NCBI GenBank assembly: GCA_038255255.1
Contig: JBBSLL010000022.1
Coordinates: forward strand, 1 to 52,439
Length of the DNA: 52,439 nucleotides
Reading direction: 5' to 3'
Source of the DNA: JBBQNY01 sp038255255
GTDB taxonomy: Bacteria > Pseudomonadota > Gammaproteobacteria > Xanthomonadales > Ahniellaceae
The position numbers and the translations under genes were made by a program. The notes under the pieces were generated by a model. That model saw only the letters and a list, made by a program, of their open reading frames with translations. It was not told where the DNA came from and did not search any database. Shown here in pieces: positions 34,959-43,955 of this stretch; within the stretch, counting starts at the first letter, position 1, and every line of letters begins with the position of its first letter.

Positions 34959-35605
34959 GCGCCGCCGATTTCAAATCCGGGAGGGCACCGATGCGGGGCA
35001 CGCTGTTCATCGTCGCGGCGCCTTCGGGTGCCGGCAAATCGAGCATCGTCAATGCTTCGCTCGGGCTCGATTCCAATATCGCGCTGTCGATCTCTTTCAC
35101 CTCGCGCGCGCCGCGGCCCGGCGAGCGACACGCGCAGCACTACCACTTCGTCAGCGCCGACGCGTTCAAGCGCATGATCGAGGCCGGCGAGTTCTTCGAA
35201 CACGCGCTCGTGCACGGGGACTGGAAAGGTACCGCCAAGCAGTCGGTCGAGCCGCAGCTCGATGCCGGGCGGGATGTGTTGCTCGAAATCGATTGGCAGG
35301 GCGCGCGCCAGGTGCGTGCGCAGATGCCCGAAGCCGTCAGCATCTTCATCCTTCCGCCGTCGCGCGCGGCGCTCGAAGAGCGCATGCGCACGCGTGGACA
35401 GGACACCGAGGTGGTCATCGCGGCGCGGCTTGCGGCGGCACGCGAGGAGATGAGCCACCACGACGAGTTCGACTACCTCATCGTCAACGAGGACTTCCCC
35501 ACCGCAGTCACCGAGATGTGCTCGATCCTGCGTGCCAGCCGCCTGCGCGGCCCCGTGCAGCGGCAGCGGCATGCGGGCCTGGTCCGCTCGCTGCTGGGGA
35601 ATTAA
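34955..35605 (+). CDS. gmk: Guanylate kinase
   Basis: A 216-residue enzyme phosphorylating GMP to GDP. The P-loop APSGAGKSS is at residues 22-30; SISFTSRAPRPGERHAQHYHFV binds GMP, followed by EFFEHALVHGDWKGTAKQSVE and VLLEIDWQGARQVR. The start overlaps yicC by 4 bases; a second ATG at 34991 (MRGTLFIV) also fits and gives the more usual length of about 204. Confidence 0.97.
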   Translation: MSAADFKSGRAPMRGTLFIVAAPSGAGKSSIVNASLGLDSNIALSISFTSRAPRPGERHAQHYHFVSADAFKRMIEAGEFFEHALVHGDWKGTAKQSVEPQLDAGRDVLLEIDWQGARQVRAQMPEAVSIFILPPSRAALEERMRTRGQDTEVVIAARLAAAREEMSHHDEFDYLIVNEDFPTAVTEMCSILRASRLRGPVQRQRHAGLVRSLLGN

Positions 35606-35663
35606 GGGCCGCAGCGCTGGCGTAGGGGGCCTGGCCGCGATTTGCGACAGGGTGCAGCCCGCG

Positions 35664-35692
35664 TTGCGCCAAAGCCACTCAACACTTATTAT
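35664..35692 (+). promoter_or_regulatory. Promoter upstream of rpoZ
   Basis: -35 TTGCGC at 35664-35669, a 17-base spacer and -10 TATTAT at 35687-35692, 31 bases before the rpoZ ATG. It gives a short leader and matches sigma-70 spacing well. Confidence 0.7.
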
Positions 35693-35722
35693 GTGCGGTT
35701 CTCTTCAGCTGCGTGGTTGCTC

Positions 35723-36019
35723 ATGGCCCGTATTACCGTCGAAGACTGCCTGCAGGTGGTCGATAATCGTTTCGAACTGGTGCTGATGGCGACACGCCGC
35801 GCCCGGCAGCTCGCCAACGGCGCCGATCCCCTCGTCGAAGCGGGCAATGACAAGCCCACCGTCATGGCGCTGCGGGAAATCGCCGCCAATCGCCTCGACA
35901 ACAAGTACATCGACGAGATCGATCGCCTCGAGCGCGAACGCGCCGAGCGCGAGGCACTCGAGTGGGCCGCCGCGGCCGCGCTGGTCGACGACGACCTGTC
36001 CAAGGTCGGCGACGACTGA
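35723..36019 (+). CDS. rpoZ: RNA polymerase subunit omega
   Basis: A 98-residue omega subunit that assists beta' folding. The start MARITVEDCLQVVDNRFELVLMATRRARQL is the invariant family N-terminus, followed by NDKPTVMALREIAAN. ATG 35723 is the start rather than the upstream 35642. spoT follows in the usual gmk-rpoZ-spoT order but here about 250 bases away. Past the stop, 36028-36046 forms a small hairpin (GGCGGGC/GCCCGCC) without a U-tract. Confidence 0.97.
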   Translation: MARITVEDCLQVVDNRFELVLMATRRARQLANGADPLVEAGNDKPTVMALREIAANRLDNKYIDEIDRLERERAEREALEWAAAAALVDDDLSKVGDD

Positions 36020-36270
36020 GTAGCCTCGGCGGGCGCACGGCCCGCCAGGTTGAGTTGCCCGGGAGCCCAGCGCTCCGCATTTCGCCCAAGCCCGGGCCCT
36101 CGGCGCGCCGGGTCGCGCCACGTTCATCGCGCGTGCCGGAACGCTGTCAAGGTTGCCGGTATGCTCGAGCGCGGAACCGCGCAACGCCGCGGTCGGAGCC
36201 GTGGCTGCAGCATGCGATGTCGAGTTTCCAGGGACACGTTGATCCTTTCCGGCGAGCGGCGGGCAGCCGC

Positions 36271-38448
36271 ATGACCGGCGATCTCGCGCTTGCCCTGAAG
36301 GAGCCCGACGCGGCGGATCGCGCCGCCGTCGACGCGGCGCTCGCGACGTTGCACCGCAAGCTCGAAACCTATCTGCGCCCCGCGGAGATCGAGCGCGTCG
36401 TCGCAGCGTTCCGGCGCGCCGACCTGGCGCACACCGGGCAGTCGCGCCGCACCGGCGAGCCGTACATCACCCATCCATTGTCGGTGGCGGCGATCCTCGC
36501 CGACATGCGCCTCGACGCCGAGGCGGTGATGGCAGCCCTGCTGCACGACACGCTCGAAGACACCACGCTCACGCGCACCGAGCTTTCCGAGAGTTTCGGC
36601 GAGGAAGTGGCGGAACTGGTCGACGGCGTGACCAAACTCGACAAGCTCAACTTCGGCAGTCGCGCGGAAGCGAGCGCGGAGAGTTTCCGCAAGATGCTGC
36701 TCGCGATGTCGCGCGACCTGCGCGTCATCCTCATCAAGCTCGCCGACCGCCTGCACAACATGCGCACGCTCGACGCCATGACCCCCGAGTCGCGCCGTCG
36801 CGTGGCGCGCGAAACGCTCGAAATCTATGCGCCCATCGCCCAGCGCCTGGGAATGAATGCAGTGCGCGCCGAGCTGGCGGACATCGGTTTCGCCGCACTG
36901 CATCCGTGGCGACATCGCGTGCTGCGTGCGCGCCTGGGCACGCTGTACGGCAATCGGCGCCTGCACATGACCACCATCGAGGACGCACTCGCGGCCAGGC
37001 TCGCACAGGAAGGGATTCCCGCGCGCGTGACCGGGCGTATCAAGTCGCCGTACAGCACGTACCGGAAAATGCGTACCGAGCACAAGGCGCTCGAACAGCT
37101 CATGGACGTGTACGGCATGCGCGTCATCGTGGGCGAGGTCCCCCAGTGCTACATGGCGCTCGGCGCGCTGCACGGGCTGTACAAGCCGCTCGACCAGCGC
37201 TTCCGTGACTTCATCGCGATACCGAAGGCCAATGGTTACCAGTCGCTGCACACGACCCTGTTCGGGCCGGGCGGCTCGCCGCTCGAGGTGCAGATCCGCA
37301 CCGAGGACATGCACATGCTGGCCGAGCGGGGCGTCGCCGCGCACTGGTCGTACAAGACCGGCGATGCTCCCGCCAATGCGTCGCAGGCTCGCGCCGTGCA
37401 GTGGCTCGCCGGGCTCCTCGATTCGCAGAGCACTTCGACCTCATCGCTCGAGTTCGTCGAGAACGTCAGGATCGACCTGTTTCCCGACGAGGTTTACCTG
37501 TTCACGCCCAGGGGCGACATCCTGGCCTTGCCGAAGAACGCCACGGCGCTCGACTTCGCGTACGCGGTGCATACGCAAATCGGCGATCACGCCGTCGCCG
37601 CGCGTGTCGACCGCAAGCTGGTACCCCTGCGTACGCGGCTGGCGAGCGGCCAGGCGGTGGAGATCATCACCGCCCCCAGCGTGGTGCCGAATCCCAACTG
37701 GCTCGAGTTCGTGGTGACCGCGAAGGCGCGTACCGCGATCCGGCATCACTTCAAGAAGCTGTTGCACGAAGACGCCGTGCAGCTGGGACACCGCATCCTG
37801 GATCGCGCGCTCGCACAGGCGGGGCACGCGCTGGAAAGCATCGGCCCGGACGTGCTCGACCGGTTTCTCGCAGACAACAAGCTGCGGCGTCTGGAAGAGC
37901 TGCTCGAAGACATCGCGCTGGGCCACCGCATGCCGCAGCAAGTAGCGCAGCAGCTGCTCAAGGATGCGGATGCGCCGGCTGCCGGCGACGTGCCGCGCGC
38001 CAGCGAACAGATCCTGATCTCGGGTCGCGAGCGAGGCGTGTTCAACTTTGCGAAGTGCTGCTATCCGGTGCCAGGCGATTCGATCATGGGGTACCTAAGC
38101 GCAGGCAAGGGCATCGTCGTTCACCGCGAGGAATGCCCGAATGTCCCCGAGTTCCGCAAGCAGCCCGAGCGCTGCGTCGAAATGGGCTGGGAACGGAAAG
38201 TGGATGGCGAATTCCGCACACTCCTGCGCGCCATCGTCGACAACAAGCCTGGGGTTCTCGCGCAGGTCGCGGCAGCCATCGCGGAAGCGGATTCGAACAT
38301 CGAAAATGTGGAATACCAGGAGCGCGACGCATCGAGCGCAGCGTTGCTTTTTACGATCGAGGTGCGCGACGTCAAGCACCTGGCTGAAGTACGCAGGCGC
38401 GTGCAGCGCGCCCCGGTCGTGCACACTGTCAACCGATTCATGGGCTAG
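36271..38448 (+). CDS. spoT: (p)ppGpp synthetase/hydrolase
   Basis: A 725-residue stringent-response enzyme (E. coli SpoT 702). HD hydrolase domain: H92-D93 in ALLHDTLEDT, with ITHPLSVAAI. Synthetase domain (about 254-354): SPYSTYRKM, VYGMRVIVGEV, RFRDFIAIPKANGYQSLHTT and EVQIRTEDMH. TGS domain at about 400-460 (ALDFAYAVHTQIGDHAVAARVD), then a zinc-finger-like CCYPVPGD and a C-terminal ACT domain (about 647-723). The hydrolase residues are intact, so it is bifunctional SpoT, not RelA. ATG 36271 is chosen; an in-frame ATG at 36217 adds 18 residues. ridA and recG follow closely. Confidence 0.95.
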   Translation: MTGDLALALKEPDAADRAAVDAALATLHRKLETYLRPAEIERVVAAFRRADLAHTGQSRRTGEPYITHPLSVAAILADMRLDAEAVMAALLHDTLEDTTLTRTELSESFGEEVAELVDGVTKLDKLNFGSRAEASAESFRKMLLAMSRDLRVILIKLADRLHNMRTLDAMTPESRRRVARETLEIYAPIAQRLGMNAVRAELADIGFAALHPWRHRVLRARLGTLYGNRRLHMTTIEDALAARLAQEGIPARVTGRIKSPYSTYRKMRTEHKALEQLMDVYGMRVIVGEVPQCYMALGALHGLYKPLDQRFRDFIAIPKANGYQSLHTTLFGPGGSPLEVQIRTEDMHMLAERGVAAHWSYKTGDAPANASQARAVQWLAGLLDSQSTSTSSLEFVENVRIDLFPDEVYLFTPRGDILALPKNATALDFAYAVHTQIGDHAVAARVDRKLVPLRTRLASGQAVEIITAPSVVPNPNWLEFVVTAKARTAIRHHFKKLLHEDAVQLGHRILDRALAQAGHALESIGPDVLDRFLADNKLRRLEELLEDIALGHRMPQQVAQQLLKDADAPAAGDVPRASEQILISGRERGVFNFAKCCYPVPGDSIMGYLSAGKGIVVHREECPNVPEFRKQPERCVEMGWERKVDGEFRTLLRAIVDNKPGVLAQVAAAIAEADSNIENVEYQERDASSAALLFTIEVRDVKHLAEVRRRVQRAPVVHTVNRFMG

Positions 38449-38457
38449 GGCCATTCC

Positions 38458-38847
38458 ATGCACAAGCATTTCAAGGTGATCTCCACTGCCGCCGCGCCCG
38501 CGGCGATCGGCCCTTATTCGCAGGCTGTCGCGAGCGGTTCGTTCGTATTCCTGTCGGGGCAGATCCCGCTCGATCCCGCCAGCGGAGCGCTGATCGAGGG
38601 CGACATCACGCAGCAGGCGCGGCGGGTTTTCGAGAACCTCGAGGCGGTCTGCACTGCGGCCGGCGGCAGCCTTGCGCAACTCGTCAAGGTCGGCATCTTC
38701 CTCACCGACCTTGGCGACTTCGCCGCCGTCAACGCGGTGATGGCGGAATACATCAAGGAGCCGTATCCGGCGCGTGCCACGGTCGGCGTGTCGCAGTTGC
38801 CGCGTGGTGCCCGCGTGGAGATCGATGGAATCCTTGCGCTTGCCTGA
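38458..38847 (+). CDS. ridA: RidA family 2-iminobutanoate/2-iminopropanoate deaminase
   Basis: A 129-residue trimer-forming enzyme hydrolysing reactive enamine/imine intermediates from PLP enzymes. AAIGPYSQAV, FLSGQIPLDP, GGSLAQLVKVGIFLTDLGDF, the substrate-binding Arg in YPARATVGVSQLPRGARVEIDGI and the final E-I-D-G are all present. It begins 9 bases after spoT and overlaps recG by 23 bases. The same spoT-ridA-recG order is found in other gammaproteobacteria. Confidence 0.97.
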   Translation: MHKHFKVISTAAAPAAIGPYSQAVASGSFVFLSGQIPLDPASGALIEGDITQQARRVFENLEAVCTAAGGSLAQLVKVGIFLTDLGDFAAVNAVMAEYIKEPYPARATVGVSQLPRGARVEIDGILALA

Positions 38848-40960
38848 AGCGTCGGCCGTCCAGCCGCTGCTTGCCGTCGCCGATTCGCTGGCGCAGGTCG
38901 CGGCCCAGCCGCTGATCTCCCTGCACGGCGTTGGACCGAGGCTCGCCGCACAACTGGCGAAACTCGGGCTGTCGACGATCGAGGATCTGTGGTTCCACTT
39001 GCCGCTGCGTTACGAGGATCGAACGAGGATCACGACGCTGCGTGCCTTGGCGCCTGATGCGCCTGCGCAGGTTGAGGGCGTGGTCACCGCGGTCGAGCGG
39101 AGTTTCCGCTTCCGGCCCCAGTTGCGCGTCGCCATCGAGGACGGGTCCGGCGCGGCACTGACGTTGCGTTTTTTCCATTTCAACCGGAGCCAGGCCGAGG
39201 CGCTGGCGATCGGTACCCGCCTGCGCTGTTTCGGCGACGTGCGGCCGGTCCGCGATGGTTTCGAAATGGTGCACCCGCGCTACCAGCGCGTGGATTCCGC
39301 GTCGCCGTTAGCCGACCGGCTGACGCCGGTGTATCCGCTGACCGAGGGCGTCGCGCCGGCCCGACTCGCGCGGCTTGTCGAACTCGCGTTGTCGCGGTTG
39401 CCGGACGATCCTGCGCTCGAGCTGCTTCCGGGCGAACTGTCGAGACGTCTCGGGAACCTGACCACCGCGCAGGCCCTGCGTCTGCTGCATCGACCTCCTG
39501 TCGATGTAGACATGCCCACGCTTTGCTCGGGCACGCATACTGCGCAACGAAGGCTCGCCTTCGAGGAACTGCTGGGCCATCAGCTCAGCCTGCGCCGGCA
39601 ACGCAAGATTCTCCGGTCGCAGTCCGCGCCCACGATGAACACGCCGGGCGCGCGGCGTGCGCGCCTGCTGGCTTCGCTTCCCTATGCGTTGACGTCCGCG
39701 CAGCGGCGTGTGCTCGAAGAAATCGACCGCGATATTGCGAGTGGCATTCCGATGCTCCGCCTGCTGCAGGGCGACGTCGGATCCGGAAAGACGATTGTTG
39801 CCGCCTGCGCTGCGCTGGCGGTGATCGATGCCGGCTTCCAGGTGGCCCTGATGGCGCCGACCGAGTTGCTGGCCGAGCAGCACCTGCGCAACTTCGAGCA
39901 GTGGCTCGGGCCGCTCGGCGTCCGCGTGGTGTGGCTTGCCGGCAACGTCAAGGGCCGCGCGAGGCAGCAGGCACTGGCCGCGGCGGCAGGCGACGGGGAC
40001 ATGCTGATCGGCACGCAGGCGCTGATGCAGGAGGGCGTCAGTTACGCGCGGCTCGCGCTCGTGCTGATCGACGAACAGCATCGCTTCGGCGTACATCAGC
40101 GCATGGCGCTGCGCGACAAGCGTGATCGCTCGCAGGGCGCTCCGCACCAGCTCGTCATGACGGCGACGCCAATTCCCCGCACGCTTGCCATGCATGCCTA
40201 CGCGGACCTCGATGTGTCGGTCATCGACGAACTGCCCCCTGGCCGCACGCCCATCACCACCGCGGTGATCGGCGACGCAAGGCGCGCAGAGGTGATCGAG
40301 CGGATCCGCGATGCCTGCGCCGGCGGTCGCCAGGCCTACTGGGTCTGCACCCTGGTCGAGGAATCCGCCATCCTCGAAGCGCAGGCCGCCTCGAGCGTGC
40401 ATGCGGAGCTCGAAGCGGCACTGCCGGGTATTTCGGTTGGCTTGCTGCACGGGCGCATGAAGGCCGCGGAGAAACAGGCCGCGATGTCGGCGTTCCAGCA
40501 GAATCGCATCGGGCTGCTGGTTGCCACCACGGTGATAGAGGTCGGCGTCGACGTCGCGAATGCCAGCCTCATGGTGATCGACAATGCGGAGCGACTGGGG
40601 CTCGCGCAGTTGCACCAGCTCCGCGGCCGCATCGGGCGTGGCGCGACAGAGTCGAGCTGCGTGCTGATCTATCGTGCGCCACTCGGCGCCGTCGCCCGCG
40701 AGCGGCTGGCCATCCTTCGCGAGTCGACCGACGGCTTCCGCATCGCCGACAAGGACCTTGAGTTGCGTGGCCCGGGAGAACTCATGGGCGTTCGCCAGAC
40801 GGGCATGGCGGTGTTCCGCGCCGCGGATCTGGTTCGCGACGCCGCGTTGCTGCCCGAGGTCCAGGCGTGGGCGCTGCGCTTCGAAAGCGAGTGTCCGGAA
40901 CGCATCGAGCCGCTGGTGCGCCGCTGGGTCGGCGCCGCGTCGCGGTTCGCCGACTCGTGA
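38825..40960 (+). CDS. recG: ATP-dependent DNA helicase RecG
   Basis: A 711-residue helicase that remodels stalled replication forks and branched DNA. The wedge domain begins HGVGPRLAAQLAKLGLSTIEDLWFHLPLRYEDRT. The motor domain has Walker A LLQGDVGSGKTIVA, the RecG-type DEQH box (VLIDEQHRFGV), MTATPIPRTLAM, and motif VI region QLHQLRGRIGRGATESSCVL. ATG 38825 lies inside ridA, 23 bases before its stop. Length is near E. coli RecG (693). Confidence 0.97.
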   Translation: MESLRLPEASAVQPLLAVADSLAQVAAQPLISLHGVGPRLAAQLAKLGLSTIEDLWFHLPLRYEDRTRITTLRALAPDAPAQVEGVVTAVERSFRFRPQLRVAIEDGSGAALTLRFFHFNRSQAEALAIGTRLRCFGDVRPVRDGFEMVHPRYQRVDSASPLADRLTPVYPLTEGVAPARLARLVELALSRLPDDPALELLPGELSRRLGNLTTAQALRLLHRPPVDVDMPTLCSGTHTAQRRLAFEELLGHQLSLRRQRKILRSQSAPTMNTPGARRARLLASLPYALTSAQRRVLEEIDRDIASGIPMLRLLQGDVGSGKTIVAACAALAVIDAGFQVALMAPTELLAEQHLRNFEQWLGPLGVRVVWLAGNVKGRARQQALAAAAGDGDMLIGTQALMQEGVSYARLALVLIDEQHRFGVHQRMALRDKRDRSQGAPHQLVMTATPIPRTLAMHAYADLDVSVIDELPPGRTPITTAVIGDARRAEVIERIRDACAGGRQAYWVCTLVEESAILEAQAASSVHAELEAALPGISVGLLHGRMKAAEKQAAMSAFQQNRIGLLVATTVIEVGVDVANASLMVIDNAERLGLAQLHQLRGRIGRGATESSCVLIYRAPLGAVARERLAILRESTDGFRIADKDLELRGPGELMGVRQTGMAVFRAADLVRDAALLPEVQAWALRFESECPERIEPLVRRWVGAASRFADS

Positions 40961-40999
40961 CGCGCGATCTCCGACGAGAGTTTCACAAGAGGGCATGAG

Positions 41000-41944
41000 A
41001 TGAAGCGACCCTTCCTGATCGACACCGACCCTGGCGTCGACGATGCGCTGGCGCTGTTGATGGCGCTCGGCCATGCCGATGTCGATGTCGTTGCCTTGAC
41101 CGTTGGCGCCGGCAATGTCGGACTCGAACACACGGCGGCCAACGCCTTGCGGCTCCTCGAGTGGGTGGGGCAGGACGTGCCCGTCCACCCGGGCAGTGAG
41201 CGTCCGCTGGTGCGCTCCGCTGCCGATGCCGCTTTCGTGCATGGCCGCGATGGGTTTGGCGATACGGGTCTTTCGCGCTCGCTCGAAGGACTGGCGGCGG
41301 GCCACGCGGCGGCCGCCATCTGCGACTTCGCAAACCTATACCGGCACGATCTCGAACTCGTCGCGCTGGGGCCCCTGACCAACATCGCCCTGGCGCTTCA
41401 CCTCGACCCCCAGTTGCCGCAAAAGCTCAAGCGGCTCGTGGTGATGGGCGGCGCCGTCACGGGTCGGGGAAACACGGCGTGCCTGGCGGCGGAGTTCAAC
41501 ATCGGCTTCGACCCCGAAGCCGCGCACGTCGTGTTCGAGGCATTCCCGCAGATCGAACTGGTGGACTGGGAAGCGACGCTACGGCATGGCCTCGACGCCG
41601 CAGAGTTCGACGCATGGCTCGCGGAAGGCGGCGCGATCGCGGACCAGTACCGGTCGATTTCGGCAGCCACGCGGCGCTTCATACAGGAACGGCGCGGCGA
41701 CCGCTGGCACGCGGCCGATGCGCTCGCGATGGCGGTCGCATTGGAGCCGGACGGCATCGTGGCAAGCGCCGACCGCGCCGTGCGCATCTGCCTCGACGGT
41801 GAGCTGGCGCGCGGCGCCACGCTCGTCGACTGGGACGCGCGCGGGGACAGGCCTCCACAATGCCGGATCCTCATCGAATACGACCAGGACCGATGGCGCG
41901 GCCTGCTTCGATCGGCACTGGGGCACGCTCGCATCGGCTCATGA
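41000..41944 (+). CDS. Inosine/uridine-preferring nucleoside hydrolase
   Basis: A 314-residue nucleoside hydrolase splitting nucleosides to base and ribose. The calcium site motif DTDPGVDDALAL is at residues 8-19 and the active-site His equivalent is in RWHAADALAMAVAL. The middle segment LELVALGPLTNIALAL...LKRLVVMGGAV also fits. The base preference cannot be told. It has its own start 39 bases after recG with AGAG purines upstream, and a promoter for rpmE2 follows. Confidence 0.9.
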   Translation: MKRPFLIDTDPGVDDALALLMALGHADVDVVALTVGAGNVGLEHTAANALRLLEWVGQDVPVHPGSERPLVRSAADAAFVHGRDGFGDTGLSRSLEGLAAGHAAAAICDFANLYRHDLELVALGPLTNIALALHLDPQLPQKLKRLVVMGGAVTGRGNTACLAAEFNIGFDPEAAHVVFEAFPQIELVDWEATLRHGLDAAEFDAWLAEGGAIADQYRSISAATRRFIQERRGDRWHAADALAMAVALEPDGIVASADRAVRICLDGELARGATLVDWDARGDRPPQCRILIEYDQDRWRGLLRSALGHARIGS

Positions 41945-41994
41945 CCGGCTGCAGACCCTCGAGCCGTCGCTTGTCTTGTGGGGTTCCCCGCAAC

Positions 41995-42023
41995 TTGCCC
42001 CACTGCAGGCGGGTTGCTATGCT
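41995..42023 (+). promoter_or_regulatory. Promoter for rpmE2
   Basis: -35 TTGCCC at 41995-42000, 17-base spacer, -10 TATGCT at 42018-42023. The start point would be near 42030, about 32 bases upstream of the ATG. Confidence 0.6.
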
Positions 42024-42061
42024 TGCACGCTTTTCCGCACCGATTTGCGCTGGAGCTTTGC

Positions 42062-42322
42062 ATGAAAACCGACACCCACCCGAACTACCGCAACGTCGTT
42101 TTCCAGGACGTATCCAGCGACTTCTCGTTCCTGACCCGTTCCACGATGGGCAGCAAGGAAACGATCAAGTGGGAGGACGGCAAGGAATACCCGCTGATCA
42201 AGGTCGAGGTTTCCAGCCAGTCGCATCCGTTCTACACGGGCAAGCACAAGATGGTCGACGCTGGCGGTCGTGTCGACAAGTTCCGTCGACGCTACGGCCA
42301 GAAGGCCGCACCCGAGGCATAG
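42062..42322 (+). CDS. rpmE2: 50S ribosomal protein L31 type B
   Basis: An 86-residue type B L31. The family line MKTDTHPNYRNVVFQDVSS, KVEVSSQSHPFYTGKHKMVDAGGRVDKFRRRYG is complete. It lacks the CxxC zinc motif of type A L31, so it is the zinc-independent paralogue that often replaces RpmE under zinc limitation. No Zur site was identified by eye. A strong terminator follows. Confidence 0.96.
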   Translation: MKTDTHPNYRNVVFQDVSSDFSFLTRSTMGSKETIKWEDGKEYPLIKVEVSSQSHPFYTGKHKMVDAGGRVDKFRRRYGQKAAPEA

Positions 42323-42379
42323 GACTGCGGCGTCGGGACGTCGTCTTCAGGACGCCGCCTTCGCCTCGTGCCGCACCCA

Positions 42380-42411
42380 AAACGCCACGGTCCGCCGTGG
42401 CGTTTCTGTTT
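42380..42411 (+). terminator. Intrinsic terminator of rpmE2
   Basis: Arms AAACGCCACGG (42380-42390) and CCGTGGCGTTT (42395-42405) with loop TCCG, followed by CTGTTT. The left-arm A's make it weakly bidirectional. Confidence 0.85.
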
Positions 42412-42573
42412 GCGCACCGCGCCATCCCGGTGCCCACGTGTACGCGTCTCTGCCGTGTCTTCCCGCGCGGATCGTTGAAGTGCTATGGCATACTCGCGCC
42501 CGTCGCATGAAACGTCGACGCGACCGATGCGCCGCGACGATCAGAGTCGAACCCTGCCTGCCGAGGTGAGCTC

Positions 42574-43869
42574 GTGTCGATCAAACCCGTGACGCTCAAC
42601 GATCCGAACACCAACAAGTCGCTCGAGTTGCCCGTGCTGGCCGGCAGTGTCGGTCCACAGGTCATCGACATCGCCAAGCTGTATCGCGATACAGGGAAGT
42701 TCACCTACGACCCGGGTTTCGGATCGACCGCGAGCTGCCGCAGCGCGATCACGTACATCGACGGCGATGCAGGCGTTCTCCTGTATCGCGGCTATCCGAT
42801 CGAGCAGCTGGCCAAGCATTCCAACTTCCTCGAAGTCGCCTATCTGCTGATCAACGGCGAATTGCCGAACGCGGCGCAGTCGGACGCCTTCGAACACGAA
42901 GTCACGCATCACTCGATGATGCACGAGGCCCTCAAGAGCTTCCTGCAGGGTTTCCGCCACGACGCGCATCCGATGGCGATGCTGTGCGGCGTGATCGGCT
43001 CGCTTGCGAGCTTCTATCACGATGCGCTGGACCTCCGCGATGTCGCGCAACGCCGGCTTGCGGCGATCCGGTTGATCGCGAAGATGCCCACCATCGCAGC
43101 CGCCTGCTATCGCTATTCGATCGGCTGGCCAATGCGCTACCCGCGCAACAACCTCGAGTACTGCACGCGCTTCCTGCACATGATGTTCGAGGTTCCCAGC
43201 GAGCCCCTGGAATGTTCGCCAGTGGCGGCGCGGGCCCTCGATCTGTTGTTCATCCTGCATGCGGACCACGAACAGAACGCATCGACCTCGACGGTACGCC
43301 TGGTGGGTTCGACCGGTGCGAATCCCTATGCCTGCGTGTCTGCGGGCATCGCGGCGCTCTGGGGTCCCGCCCACGGCGGTGCCAACGAGGCGGTGCTGGA
43401 CATGCTCCAGGAGATCGGCAGGCCCGAGCAGGTGGGTACCGCGATCGCCAAGGCCAAGGACAAGGACTCGGGTTTCCGCCTCATGGGTTTCGGGCATCGC
43501 GTTTACAAGAATTTCGATCCGCGCGCGACCATCATCCGCGAGATGACGCACAAGGTGCTCGGCGAGCTCAACATCGACGACCCGCTGCTCGAAGTGGCAT
43601 TGCGACTGGAAGAGGCCGCGCTCAAGGACGATTACTTCGTGAGCCGCAAGCTCTACCCGAATGTCGACTTCTATTCCGGTCTCATCTACAATGCGCTCAA
43701 GATTCCGACCGAGATGTTCACGGTGATGTTCGCGATCGCACGCACTGCAGGCTGGGTTTCGCACTGGCTCGAACAGCACGAGGACGCCGAGACGCGCATC
43801 GGCCGGCCCCGCCAGATCTATACCGGGTCGCCGCCGCGGGACTACATCGCCGCGGGCAAGCGCACCTGA
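42574..43869 (+). CDS. gltA: Citrate synthase
   Basis: A 431-residue type II citrate synthase (E. coli 427) joining acetyl-CoA and oxaloacetate. The catalytic residues are readable: His in GPAHGGANEAVL, His in MGFGHRVYKNFDPRA and Asp in YPNVDFYSG. The start is GTG 42574 with GAGGTGAG just upstream. A weak extended -10 (TGGCATACT) lies about 80 bases before it. A family D repeat separates the convergent downstream gene. Confidence 0.97.
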   Translation: MSIKPVTLNDPNTNKSLELPVLAGSVGPQVIDIAKLYRDTGKFTYDPGFGSTASCRSAITYIDGDAGVLLYRGYPIEQLAKHSNFLEVAYLLINGELPNAAQSDAFEHEVTHHSMMHEALKSFLQGFRHDAHPMAMLCGVIGSLASFYHDALDLRDVAQRRLAAIRLIAKMPTIAAACYRYSIGWPMRYPRNNLEYCTRFLHMMFEVPSEPLECSPVAARALDLLFILHADHEQNASTSTVRLVGSTGANPYACVSAGIAALWGPAHGGANEAVLDMLQEIGRPEQVGTAIAKAKDKDSGFRLMGFGHRVYKNFDPRATIIREMTHKVLGELNIDDPLLEVALRLEEAALKDDYFVSRKLYPNVDFYSGLIYNALKIPTEMFTVMFAIARTAGWVSHWLEQHEDAETRIGRPRQIYTGSPPRDYIAAGKRT

Positions 43870-43887
43870 GTTCGGCAGCGTTGCTCT

Positions 43888-43955
43888 TGTAGAGCGGAGC
43901 TATGCTCCGCTGGGGTTCGTGCAAGAGTCGGAGCCGAGCGAAGCTCGGCTCTACA
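43888..43955. repeat. REP-like palindrome pair, family D copy 3
   Basis: Same composite as 17211-17280 and 20764-20831: left arm TGTAGAGCGGAGCTATGCTC, right arm AAGCTCGGCTCTACA. It lies between convergent gltA and the gene ending at 43951. Bases 43951-43953 of the right arm (CTA) form the TAG stop codon of that gene on the reverse strand. Confidence 0.88.
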
